The notes below the pieces were generated by a model that was given only the letters and a program-made list of their open reading frames with translations, had not been told where the DNA came from and searched no databases. 5,432 nt of DNA from Flavobacterium sp. (GTDB lineage: Bacteria > Bacteroidota > Bacteroidia > Flavobacteriales > Flavobacteriaceae). Below, piece after piece: positions 1-5,375 of this stretch (position 1 is its first letter; every line of letters starts with the position of its first letter). The stretch is taken from NCBI GenBank assembly GCA_017989775.1, contig JAGNPF010000125.1, forward strand, positions 1 through 5,432, read 5' to 3'. The position numbers were made by a program, and so were the translations under genes.

Positions 1-1286
1 ATGGCTCTCAATCGCTCGTCTATTCGTTCGTAACCCCTGTCTATTTGTTCAATATTTTGGATGGTGCTGGTTCCTTTTGCCGAAAGTGCCGCAATCAACA
101 AGGAAATTCCCGCACGAATATCTGGCGATGACATCGTAGTAGCTTTCAATTGAGATTTGAAATCGTGACCAATAACAACAGCTCTGTGTGGATCACACAA
201 AATTATTTTGGCTCCCATATCAATCAATTTATCCACAAAAAACAAACGGCTTTCGAACATTTTTTGGTGAATAAGCACATCGCCTTTGCATTGTGTCGCC
301 ACCACAAGAACAATACTCAACAAATCCGGCGTAAATCCAGGCCAAGGCGCATCTGAGATTGTAAGAATAGAACCATCAATATCCGTTTTTACCTGGTAAC
401 CGTCTTTGTGGGCTGGAATGTAAATATCGTCCCCTCTTTTCTCCAAAGTAATTCCCAGTTTTCTAAAAACACTTGGAATCAATCCCAAATTTTCCCAGCT
501 CACGTCCTTGATGGTGATTTCGCTTCGGGTCATTGCCGCCAAACCTATCCAACTTCCTATTTCGATCATGTCGGGCAGGATTCTGTGTGTGCAACCTCCA
601 AGACTTTCGACCCCTTCGATGGTCAACAGGTTCGATCCAATGCCGGAAACTTTGGCTCCCATGGCATTCATCATTTTGCACAATTGTTGCAAATAAGGCT
701 CGCAAGCAGCATTGTAAATGGTTGTTTTTCCTTTGGCCAAAACCGCTGCCATGACAATATTGGCCGTTCCCGTCACCGATGCTTCGTCCAACAGCATATC
801 GGCTCCCGTCAAACCATCAGCGGCTTCAACACCGTAAAAATGGTCTTCTTTGTTGTAACGGAATTTGGCCCCAAGATTGATAAATCCTTCAAAGTGGGTG
901 TCCAATCTTCTGCGTCCAATTTTGTCTCCACCCGGTTTCGGGATGTATCCTTTTCCGAAACGTGCCAAAAGTGGCCCAACAATCATGATGGAACCTCTTA
1001 GCGAACCGCCTTCTTTCTTGAAAGCTTCGGTTTCCAAATAGCCCACATTGACCTCATCTGCCTGAAACGTAAAGGATCCAGGGCCATTTTTTTGGATTTT
1101 GACACCCAAATTCCCCAAAAGGGTAATCAGTTTGTTGATGTCGATGATGTCAGGAATATTGTTGATGGTTACTTTTTCTGGAGTCAACAATACGGCGCAC
1201 AGAATTTGCAATGCTTCGTTTTTGGCTCCTTGCGGAGTGATTTCCCCTTTTAGGCTAACGCCTCCTTCTATTTTGAAAATTCCCAT
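1..1286 (-). CDS. murA: UDP-N-acetylglucosamine 1-carboxyvinyltransferase (MurA), 3' end cut by the window
   Basis: MurA transfers enolpyruvate from PEP to UDP-GlcNAc in the cytoplasm, the first committed step of peptidoglycan synthesis. I translated the minus strand from ATG at 1284-1286. The frame stays open to the window edge and gives 428 codons. The last residues read IDRGYERIDERLRA, matching the C-terminal end of E. coli MurA, so only about 8-10 codons are missing. Visible landmarks are GAKNEAL with Lys22 and Asn23, LRGS with Arg97, the catalytic loop PGGDKIGRRRLDTH at about 118-131, FTPD with Asp321, and DRGYER with Arg417. The loop carries Asp121 (codon 924-926) where E. coli has Cys115, a change known to make MurA insensitive to fosfomycin. 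There is no Shine-Dalgarno sequence; the start follows an A-rich stretch, normal for Bacteroidota. The gene lies 80 bp after the DUF4290 gene on the same strand, with a heptamer repeat just upstream of the start. I see no promoter box in that gap, so co-transcription is likely. Confidence 0.97.
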   Translation of the reverse strand, partial: MGIFKIEGGVSLKGEITPQGAKNEALQILCAVLLTPEKVTINNIPDIIDINKLITLLGNLGVKIQKNGPGSFTFQADEVNVGYLETEAFKKEGGSLRGSIMIVGPLLARFGKGYIPKPGGDKIGRRRLDTHFEGFINLGAKFRYNKEDHFYGVEAADGLTGADMLLDEASVTGTANIVMAAVLAKGKTTIYNAACEPYLQQLCKMMNAMGAKVSGIGSNLLTIEGVESLGGCTHRILPDMIEIGSWIGLAAMTRSEITIKDVSWENLGLIPSVFRKLGITLEKRGDDIYIPAHKDGYQVKTDIDGSILTISDAPWPGFTPDLLSIVLVVATQCKGDVLIHQKMFESRLFFVDKLIDMGAKIILCDPHRAVVIGHDFKSQLKATTMSSPDIRAGISLLIAALSAKGTSTIQNIEQIDRGYERIDERLRA

Positions 1287-1296
1287 ATTTTTTTAG

Positions 1297-1327
1297 GTTA
1301 GAAGTTAGAAGTTAGAAGTTAGAAGTT
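1297..1327. repeat. Tandem heptamer array, GTTAGAA x 4.4, upstream of murA
   Basis: Four identical GTTAGAA units lie at 1297-1303, 1304-1310, 1311-1317 and 1318-1324, followed by a partial GTT. On the murA sense strand the unit reads TTCTAAC, and the array occupies about positions -11 to -41 relative to the start codon. If murA is co-transcribed with the upstream gene, the array is in the mRNA leader. A perfect short tandem array can change copy number by slippage. Its function is unknown. Confidence 0.93.
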
Positions 1328-1341
1328 GCCCATCGACAGAC

Positions 1342-1363
1342 TCATAACTCTTAATTCATAACT
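1342..1363. repeat. Second short period-7 array (TCATAAC / TCTTAAT / TCATAAC)
   Basis: Three consecutive 7-mers, TCATAAC, TCTTAAT and TCATAAC, lie at 1342-1362, followed by T. The outer two are identical and the middle one differs at two positions. This array is 14 bp from the GTTAGAA array, in the same murA/DUF4290 gap. It shares the 7-bp period but has a different unit. Confidence 0.6.
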
Positions 1364-1366
1364 GTT

Positions 1367-2092
1367 TTACAAAGGTTTTCTATTTTGGTTTTTATGTGCC
1401 GGATTTTGCTTTCCTGCTTTGGCGTTCTTATTGCTTTGAATTTTGGGCTGGCCAGCGGGAGTGATTTTATTGGAAACCCTCTTGTTAGTTCGCAATAAAT
1501 CCGTGGTAGTCAAAAGTTCTTCAGTGCTTTGAATCAAATTCAGTTTTCCATCCGACAGTTCGTACAAATGTTCGAAAATAACATCGTCTTTCACGGTGTC
1601 TTTATTCCAACTCAAATACGATTTCTTCATGTGGTTGGCTATCACTTTGACCAAGGCGCTTTTCATTTCGCCCTCTTCCCATTTATTGGCCACATCAATC
1701 ATATACTTGATATTGTTGCCATAAAATCGGTATTTTGGGAAATTTTGCGGGTATTTCAAAACATCCGGTTTTAGTTGCAACACTTCACGAGTTGGAACGG
1801 GATAAGGCGATTCCACATCCAATTTGAAATCGGACATAATAAAAAGTTGATCCCATAATTTATGTTGAAAATCAGGAACATCACGCAAATGGGGATTCAA
1901 GCTTCCCATTACCTGAATGACGTATTTTGCCGCCTTGTTTCTTTCTTCCTTATCCTCGATGGCAGTGGCTTGGTCAATCAATTTTTGCAGATGACGGCCG
2001 TATTCCGGAATGATTAAATGCGGTCTTTCGGCATTGTATTCCAAATTGAAAACAACGTCATTGGCCTTTTCTTTTATATATTTTGAATTCAT
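1367..2092 (-). CDS. DUF4290 family protein
   Basis: This 241-residue protein of unknown function is recognisable as the Bacteroidota DUF4290 family. Conserved-looking blocks are RPHLIIPEYGRHLQKLIDQA (23-42), HLRDVPDFQHKLWDQLFIMS (68-87), KYPQNFPKYRFYGNNIKYMI (113-132) and NHMKKSYLSWNKDTV (153-167). The N-terminal 17 or so residues look like a variable extension. The last 35 or so residues (from about 205) are rich in Lys, Asn, Gln and Arg and are probably a disordered basic tail. I see no signal peptide or membrane segment, so it should be cytoplasmic. The ATG at 2090-2092 is the only sensible start before the conserved part. The gene sits 80 bp ahead of murA on the same strand. From memory, DUF4290 next to murA recurs in flavobacteria, which hints at a cell-envelope link, but no biochemical role can be assigned from sequence. 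Confidence 0.9.
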   Translation of the reverse strand: MNSKYIKEKANDVVFNLEYNAERPHLIIPEYGRHLQKLIDQATAIEDKEERNKAAKYVIQVMGSLNPHLRDVPDFQHKLWDQLFIMSDFKLDVESPYPVPTREVLQLKPDVLKYPQNFPKYRFYGNNIKYMIDVANKWEEGEMKSALVKVIANHMKKSYLSWNKDTVKDDVIFEHLYELSDGKLNLIQSTEELLTTTDLLRTNKRVSNKITPAGQPKIQSNKNAKAGKQNPAHKNQNRKPL

Positions 2093-2098
2093 CTATGT

Positions 2099-2106
2099 GA
2101 AAGTTA
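2099..2106 (-). promoter_or_regulatory. Weak -7-like box TAACTTTC before the DUF4290 gene
   Basis: TAACTTTC differs from the Bacteroidota -7 consensus TAnnTTTG only in the last base. It ends 6 bp before the ATG at 2092, so transcription from it would give an almost leaderless mRNA. I see no clear -33 partner. Read-through from the DUF493 promoter is an equally good explanation for expression. Confidence 0.2.
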
Positions 2107-2122
2107 TTTTTCAGTGGTCATA

Positions 2123-2273
2123 TTAGGTATGCTTCTCCAGTTCGTCCCAATCATTATCGGGACTCGGGTCGCCTTTTTATTTGTCGGTGTTCGCTGATTA
2201 TTCAACTGCTGGACCAAACTTTTTTGTCAACGGCGATTTCATGTTTGAATTGTTTGTTGCTTTTTTTAGACAT
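2123..2273 (-). pseudogene. Small hypothetical gene, readable only with two single-base corrections
   Basis: From ATG at 2271-2273 the minus strand encodes 23 residues ending in VDKKVWSSS, then hits TGA at 2202-2204. Restoring one G in that TGA (TGG, Trp) and one A in the A-run at 2174-2178 joins the three segments into a 50-residue frame. That frame continues WNNQRTPTNKKG and ends DPSPDNDWDELEKHT with TAA at 2123-2125. The product would have a basic N-terminal half and an acidic C-terminal end, and no membrane segment. I do not recognise a characterised family. The gap between the DUF493 and DUF4290 genes is 250 bp, and this reading fills most of it in the operon direction. It could be a decayed gene, a gene with two homopolymer sequencing errors, or a chance reading. 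The intact alternative is a 23-residue peptide at 2202-2273. Confidence 0.45.
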
Positions 2274-2280
2274 AAATAAC

Positions 2281-2324
2281 AAGCCCAAATATAGTATTCC
2301 CTTTCGAGAATGCGGCTTTTTTTT
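2281..2324. other. Imperfect hairpin with T-run, between the DUF493 gene and the small gene
   Basis: The inner stem pairs 2296-2301 (ATTCCC) with 2306-2311 (GAGAAT). On the minus-strand RNA this is six pairs including one G-U, closed by a GAAA tetraloop. An outer stem pairs AAGCC (2281-2285) with GGCTT (2314-2318). Eight T follow on the plus strand (2317-2324). The T-run would suit a plus-strand terminator, but no plus-strand gene ends here. On the minus strand it lies about 25-60 bp past the DUF493 stop and is followed by only moderately T-rich sequence, so any termination there would be leaky. Confidence 0.35.
2286..2293 (-). promoter_or_regulatory. Possible -7 box TATATTTG for the small gene and downstream operon
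   Basis: TATATTTG matches the TAnnTTTG consensus of Bacteroidota promoters and ends 13 bp before the ATG at 2273. No convincing TTG/TTTG -33 box is found 19-21 bp upstream, where the sequence is A-rich then GCCGCATTC. It could drive the small gene, the DUF4290 gene and murA separately from the DUF493 gene. Confidence 0.3.
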
Positions 2325-2342
2325 ATCATGGTTATTTTGAAT

Positions 2343-2627
2343 TTACAGGGAAATAATGCCCTCAATCGTGGAAACCTCTATATATTTATCTATTACCTCC
2401 TGGGAATCTTTCATGGTAACGTCAACAGATATACTCGTGAATTTACCGGTTTTGGATTTTGTCGTTTTGATGACTGCACCCATGCAATTAAACGCTTCTT
2501 CAACACGCAAGACATTGTCTTTTAGTGACGGAACAATAAATTTATACAAATAGGTAGCTGGCCAAGTAGTGTTCAAATCCAAATCCACTTTCAACCTGTC
2601 ATAAAATTCTTGAGTGTTTTTATCCAT
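2343..2627 (-). CDS. DUF493 (YbeD-like) family protein
   Basis: This 94-residue protein matches the DUF493 family. Its N-terminus is MDKNTQEFYDRLKVDL, then TTWPATYLYKFIVP (20-33), VEEAFNCMGAVIKTTKSKTG (42-61), KFTSISVDVTM (62-72) and the C-terminal end EGIISL. The family adopts a small alpha/beta fold resembling ligand-binding regulatory (ACT-like) domains. E. coli YbeD is the structural example, and the function is unsettled. I chose ATG at 2625-2627. A TTG at 2649-2651 in the same frame would add eight residues (MLLFFFKS), but it lies inside the promoter box TATCTTTG, so it is not a plausible start. The length fits the family. It is the first gene of the leftward unit and is divergent from the ATPase gene. 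No signal peptide or membrane helix is seen. Confidence 0.9.
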   Translation of the reverse strand: MDKNTQEFYDRLKVDLDLNTTWPATYLYKFIVPSLKDNVLRVEEAFNCMGAVIKTTKSKTGKFTSISVDVTMKDSQEVIDKYIEVSTIEGIISL

Positions 2628-2648
2628 GCTTTTAAAAAAAAATAAAAG

Positions 2649-2679
2649 CAAAGATACCCTTTTAATTTTAGATTTCAGA
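2649..2679 (-). promoter_or_regulatory. Promoter of the DUF493 gene
   Basis: The -7 box TATCTTTG (2649-2656) is an exact TAnnTTTG match. Nineteen bp upstream is TCTG (2676-2679), one mismatch from the -33 TTTG. Transcription should begin near 2642-2644, leaving a leader of about 15 nt before the ATG at 2627. The -33 box is formed by one unit of the heptamer array. Confidence 0.65.
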
Positions 2680-2722
2680 TTTTAGATTGCAGATTTTAGA
2701 GTTTGGAATACAGAGTTTAGAA
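2660..2722. repeat. Degenerate heptamer array (TTTAGAT / TTCAGAT type), nine units
   Basis: Read in steps of seven from 2660 the sequence is TTTTAAT, TTTAGAT, TTCAGAT, TTTAGAT, TGCAGAT, then TTTAGAG, TTTGGAA, TACAGAG and TTTAGAA, with no indel over 63 bp. The five-base core is close to T-Y-A-G-A. Units two to five alternate TTTAGAT with TNCAGAT, which suggests an ancestral 14-bp dimer. The core TTAGA is shared with the GTTAGAA array upstream of murA. The array lies in the divergent promoter region and overlaps the DUF493 -33 box. Confidence 0.85.
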
Positions 2723-2776
2723 AATCAATATTTTGACTTAAAGCGTATCCCGGGAAGGCATTGCTCCAAATAATCT

Positions 2777-2807
2777 TTAGAAATCCCGATTAGTTTAGGT
2801 AAATTTG
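2777..2807 (+). promoter_or_regulatory. Promoter of the ATPase-recQ unit
   Basis: TAAATTTG (2800-2807) matches the Bacteroidota -7 consensus TAnnTTTG exactly. TTAG (2777-2780), one mismatch from TTTG, lies 19 bp upstream. Transcription should start near 2812-2814, giving a leader of about 11-13 nt before the GTG at 2825. The mirrored DUF493 promoter shows the same 19-bp spacing. Confidence 0.65.
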
Positions 2808-2824
2808 CGGCTTATTCATCAAAT

Positions 2825-3364
2825 GTGGAGAAAGAAATCATAGTCATCATAGGCGGACCGGGAACAGGCAAAAGCACCCTCATCGACGGATTGGCGGGCA
2901 AAGGATTTTGTTGCTATCCGGAAATTTCCAGACAAGTCACCTTGGAAGCCAAAAAACAGGGCATCGAACAATTGTTTCTCGAAAACCCGCTTCTTTTCAG
3001 CGAATTATTGTTGGAAGGAAGAAAAAAACAATTCAAGAATGCCTTGGAAGAACCCCGCGAAGTCATTTTTATCGACCGCGGCATTCCCGACATCCTGGCC
3101 TACATGCACTACATTGGCGACAGTTATCCCGCGCATTTTGACTTGGCCTGTCGTGAAAATTTATACTCAAAAATCTTTATCCTCCCGCCTTGGGAAGAAA
3201 TATACGTGAGCGATGAAGCCCGGTACGAAAACTTCGAACAGGCAAAACTCATTCACGAACACCTCACGGAAACCTACCAAAAATATGGGTACAACCCCAT
3301 AGAAGTTCCCAAAGACAGCCTGGATAATAGAATTTTATTTATCTTAGACGAAATTTACAGGTAA
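2825..3364 (+). CDS. P-loop ATPase/kinase-like protein, AAA_28 type
   Basis: This 179-residue protein is a predicted nucleotide-binding enzyme. The Walker A motif GGPGTGKST spans 10-18 after a hydrophobic beta strand (IIVII). PEISRQ follows at 32-37, typical of AAA_28 (PF13521) proteins. The Walker B-like strand VIFIDRGIPD (80-89) places Asp84-Arg85. Arg133 in DEARYENF and the C-terminal VPKDSLDNR resemble the lid and tail of small P-loop kinases. AAA_28 is related to the kinase domain of NadR and to other nucleoside/nucleotide kinases, but the substrate here is unknown. No signal peptide or membrane helix is seen. The start is GTG at 2825-2827: no in-frame ATG precedes the P-loop strand, and the overlapping ATG at 2823 is in another frame. 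The promoter box 17 bp upstream fits this start. recQ begins 62 bp after the stop, so the two are probably co-transcribed. Confidence 0.88.
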   Translation: MEKEIIVIIGGPGTGKSTLIDGLAGKGFCCYPEISRQVTLEAKKQGIEQLFLENPLLFSELLLEGRKKQFKNALEEPREVIFIDRGIPDILAYMHYIGDSYPAHFDLACRENLYSKIFILPPWEEIYVSDEARYENFEQAKLIHEHLTETYQKYGYNPIEVPKDSLDNRILFILDEIYR

Positions 3365-3426
3365 TTTGGGAGATTCAACCCCTGGTTTTTTTTCTTTTTT
3401 AATGACTAATCAACAACTCCTATTTA

Positions 3427-5352
3427 ATGTCTGAAGCATTAGCAATTCTCCAGAAATATTGGAAACACGACACCTTTAGGTCGCCACAAGACGAAATAAT
3501 CCAATCGATCTTGGACGGAAAAGACACTTTTGGATTGATGCCCACGGGTGGCGGAAAATCGATTTGTTTTCAAGTTCCCGCCCTGATGAAAAACGGGATT
3601 TGTTTGGTCATTTCCCCTTTGGTCGCCTTGATGAAAGACCAGGTGCACCGCCTGCAGCAACTCAACATCAAAGCCATTGCCTTGACTGGCGGCATCCAAT
3701 CGGACGAAATGATTGCCCTTTTGGACAACTGCGAGTTCGGCAATTACAAATTCCTGTACTTGTCGCCCGAGCGTCTGCAATCGGATTGGATTTTGGAACG
3801 AATAAAAAATCTGCCCATCAAATTGATTGCCGTGGACGAAGCGCATTGTGTATCGCAATGGGGACACGATTTTCGCCCGGCTTACCTGAAAATTGCCAAG
3901 CTGAAAACCCATTTCCCAAAAGTTCCTTTTCTGGCACTCACCGCCTCGGCAACCCAAACGGTTATGGACGATGTCATTCTTCAATTGGGATTGGAGCAAC
4001 CGGCTATTTTCAAGAAATCATTTGCCCGAAAAAACATTGCCTATATGGTTTTTGAAGTCGAGGACAAACTGCATCGAATGGGACAAATCTTGAAAAAAAA
4101 TCCCCAGCCTTCCATTATATATGTACGAAACAGGAAATCGTGTTCGGATACGGCTTCGCAATTGCAAGCCCTAGGATTCAAGACAACTTTTTACCACGGC
4201 GGATTATCGGTCAAAGAGAAAGAGAAAAATATGGGCCTTTGGATGAAAGAAGAAGTCCAGGTCATGGTGGCCACCAATGCCTTTGGAATGGGAATTGACA
4301 AAGCCAACGTAAAAACGGTCATCCACATCCACCTTCCCGAAAGCATGGAAAGTTATTACCAGGAAGCGGGTCGTGCAGGACGAAATGACGAAAAAGCATT
4401 TGCTGTTCTTCTTACCAGTCCATCCGATAAAATTCAAGCTCAAAGCCAATTTATCAATGTGTTGCCCGACAAAAAAATCCTGACCCAGATTTACATCAAA
4501 TTGTGCAACTATTTCCGGATTGCTTACGGCGAGGGAATCGACGAACAATTTTCGTTCAACCTGAACCAGTTTTGCCAACGATACGAGTTTCCAACCTTGA
4601 AAACCTTCAACGCCATCCAGTTTTTGGATCGTCAAGGCATCTTGAGTTTGTCACAGGAATATTCCGAGAAAATCACGATGCAATTCATCATCGAATCCAA
4701 AGAAGTGATTCGCTACATGAGCCTGAATCCGAACGAAGAACCCGTTATTTTGTCGTTGCTTCGCACCTATCCCGGAATATACGAGTCGCAAACCACCGTA
4801 AACACCGCCTTGATTGCCAAAAAATCAAACTGCGAAGAACCATTGGTGCATTCGATTCTGCAAAAACTGAAAGAACGCGACATCATCGATTACCACAAAA
4901 AGAACAATGACTCCACGATTATTTTCAACGAAATTCGTGAAGACGAAAGAACCATCAACCGGGTTTCGAAATATCTCGAAAACCAGAACAAGCAAAAAGT
5001 AGCCCAATTCGAGTCGGTTTTACATTATATCAATGAGAAAAAAGTGTGCAAAAGCAAGTTGATCCTGGATTATTTCGGCGAAAAAACCAAAACAGATTGC
5101 GGGATTTGCTCCTATTGCATTTCGAAAAAAGCCAAACCTGTCGATGCTTCCCTAGTTTCCGAAAAAATCTTGGCTTTGCTAAAAATACAAGAACTGGATT
5201 CAAGAGAAATCCAAAAACTGGTGAAATACTCCGAAAACGATGTTATCTTTGCCCTGCAAAATTTATTGGAAAACGATAAAATAGCAATAAAAACCAACAA
5301 TAAATATTCACTTAAATCCCCTCCCCGGCCCTCCCCAAAGGGGAGGGAGTAG
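3427..5352 (+). CDS. recQ: RecQ-family ATP-dependent DNA helicase
   Basis: This 641-residue 3'-5' superfamily 2 helicase should act in DNA repair and recombination. The helicase core is complete: motif 0 FRSPQDEII (17-25), motif I PTGGGKS (39-45), motif Ia SPLVALMKDQV (63-73), DEAH (137-140), aromatic-rich loop CVSQWGHDFRPAY (141-153), motif III LTASAT (171-176), motif IV around YVRNR (232-236), motif V ATNAFGMGIDK (282-292) and motif VI QEAGRAGRNDE (312-322). About 220 residues later come four cysteines (541, 558, 561, 564; CGICSYC) in the context LILDYFGE, the RecQ zinc module. E. coli RecQ has this module only about 50 residues after motif VI. The intervening 345-535 and the last 70 residues look helical or winged-helix-like. 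I see no clear HRDC domain. The final residues, from about 631 (SPPRPSPKGRE), are encoded by an intergenic-type palindromic repeat. The start is ATG at 3427, just before the conserved ALAILQKYW. Flavobacteria often carry more than one RecQ, so the exact paralogue name is uncertain. Confidence 0.96.
   Translation: MSEALAILQKYWKHDTFRSPQDEIIQSILDGKDTFGLMPTGGGKSICFQVPALMKNGICLVISPLVALMKDQVHRLQQLNIKAIALTGGIQSDEMIALLDNCEFGNYKFLYLSPERLQSDWILERIKNLPIKLIAVDEAHCVSQWGHDFRPAYLKIAKLKTHFPKVPFLALTASATQTVMDDVILQLGLEQPAIFKKSFARKNIAYMVFEVEDKLHRMGQILKKNPQPSIIYVRNRKSCSDTASQLQALGFKTTFYHGGLSVKEKEKNMGLWMKEEVQVMVATNAFGMGIDKANVKTVIHIHLPESMESYYQEAGRAGRNDEKAFAVLLTSPSDKIQAQSQFINVLPDKKILTQIYIKLCNYFRIAYGEGIDEQFSFNLNQFCQRYEFPTLKTFNAIQFLDRQGILSLSQEYSEKITMQFIIESKEVIRYMSLNPNEEPVILSLLRTYPGIYESQTTVNTALIAKKSNCEEPLVHSILQKLKERDIIDYHKKNNDSTIIFNEIREDERTINRVSKYLENQNKQKVAQFESVLHYINEKKVCKSKLILDYFGEKTKTDCGICSYCISKKAKPVDASLVSEKILALLKIQELDSREIQKLVKYSENDVIFALQNLLENDKIAIKTNNKYSLKSPPRPSPKGRE
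5318..5349. repeat. GC-rich palindromic repeat (CCCTCCCC-AAA-GGGGAGGG) inside the recQ 3' end
   Basis: CCCTCCCC (5329-5336) and GGGGAGGG (5340-5347) form a perfect 8-bp stem with an AAA loop. A second direct copy, CCCTCCCC, lies at 5319-5326, separated by GG. The element stands out sharply from the A/T-rich codons before it and the A/T-rich gap after it. Translated peptides of the PPRPSPKGRE type (or SLPFGEGRGG on the other strand) are familiar at the ends of many annotated bacterial ORFs where a repeat of this kind is read through. I infer that it is a dispersed REP-like intergenic element. No T-run follows directly, so it is not a standard terminator. Confidence 0.75.
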
Positions 5353-5375
5353 GAACCGAACAAGAGAAGTCATTT

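Noticed and set aside
591..593. Cysteine in LGGC (residue 232 of MurA), which resembles the catalytic GGC loop
   Set aside because: It lies in the second domain and aligns with the E. coli LGGGVYRVLPD segment, not with the Cys115 loop; the true loop is PGGD at 118-121.
408..1001. 197-codon open frame on the plus strand
   Set aside because: It lies wholly antisense to murA, whose motifs are unmistakable; the peptide has no recognisable domain.
2628..2651. Upstream TTG start adding eight residues to the DUF493 protein
   Set aside because: The TTG is part of the -7 promoter box, so it would not be in the mRNA, and the added MLLFFFKS does not fit the family.
2749..2756. Palindrome TCCCGGGA in the divergent region
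   Set aside because: An isolated 8-bp palindrome with no partner copy; expected by chance at this scale.
1287..2824. Heptamer arrays considered as CRISPR repeats
   Set aside because: Units are 7 bp and contiguous with no spacers, and no cas genes are present.
3365..3404. Possible terminator between the ATPase gene and recQ (GGG...CCC followed by T-runs)
   Set aside because: Only a three-pair stem can be formed before the T-run; not enough for an intrinsic terminator. The near-box TAATTTG at the ATPase gene's stop also lacks one base of the TAnnTTTG promoter pattern.
3439..3999. 186-codon open frame on the minus strand
   Set aside because: It lies antisense to the RecQ helicase motifs; a shadow of codon bias in the real gene.
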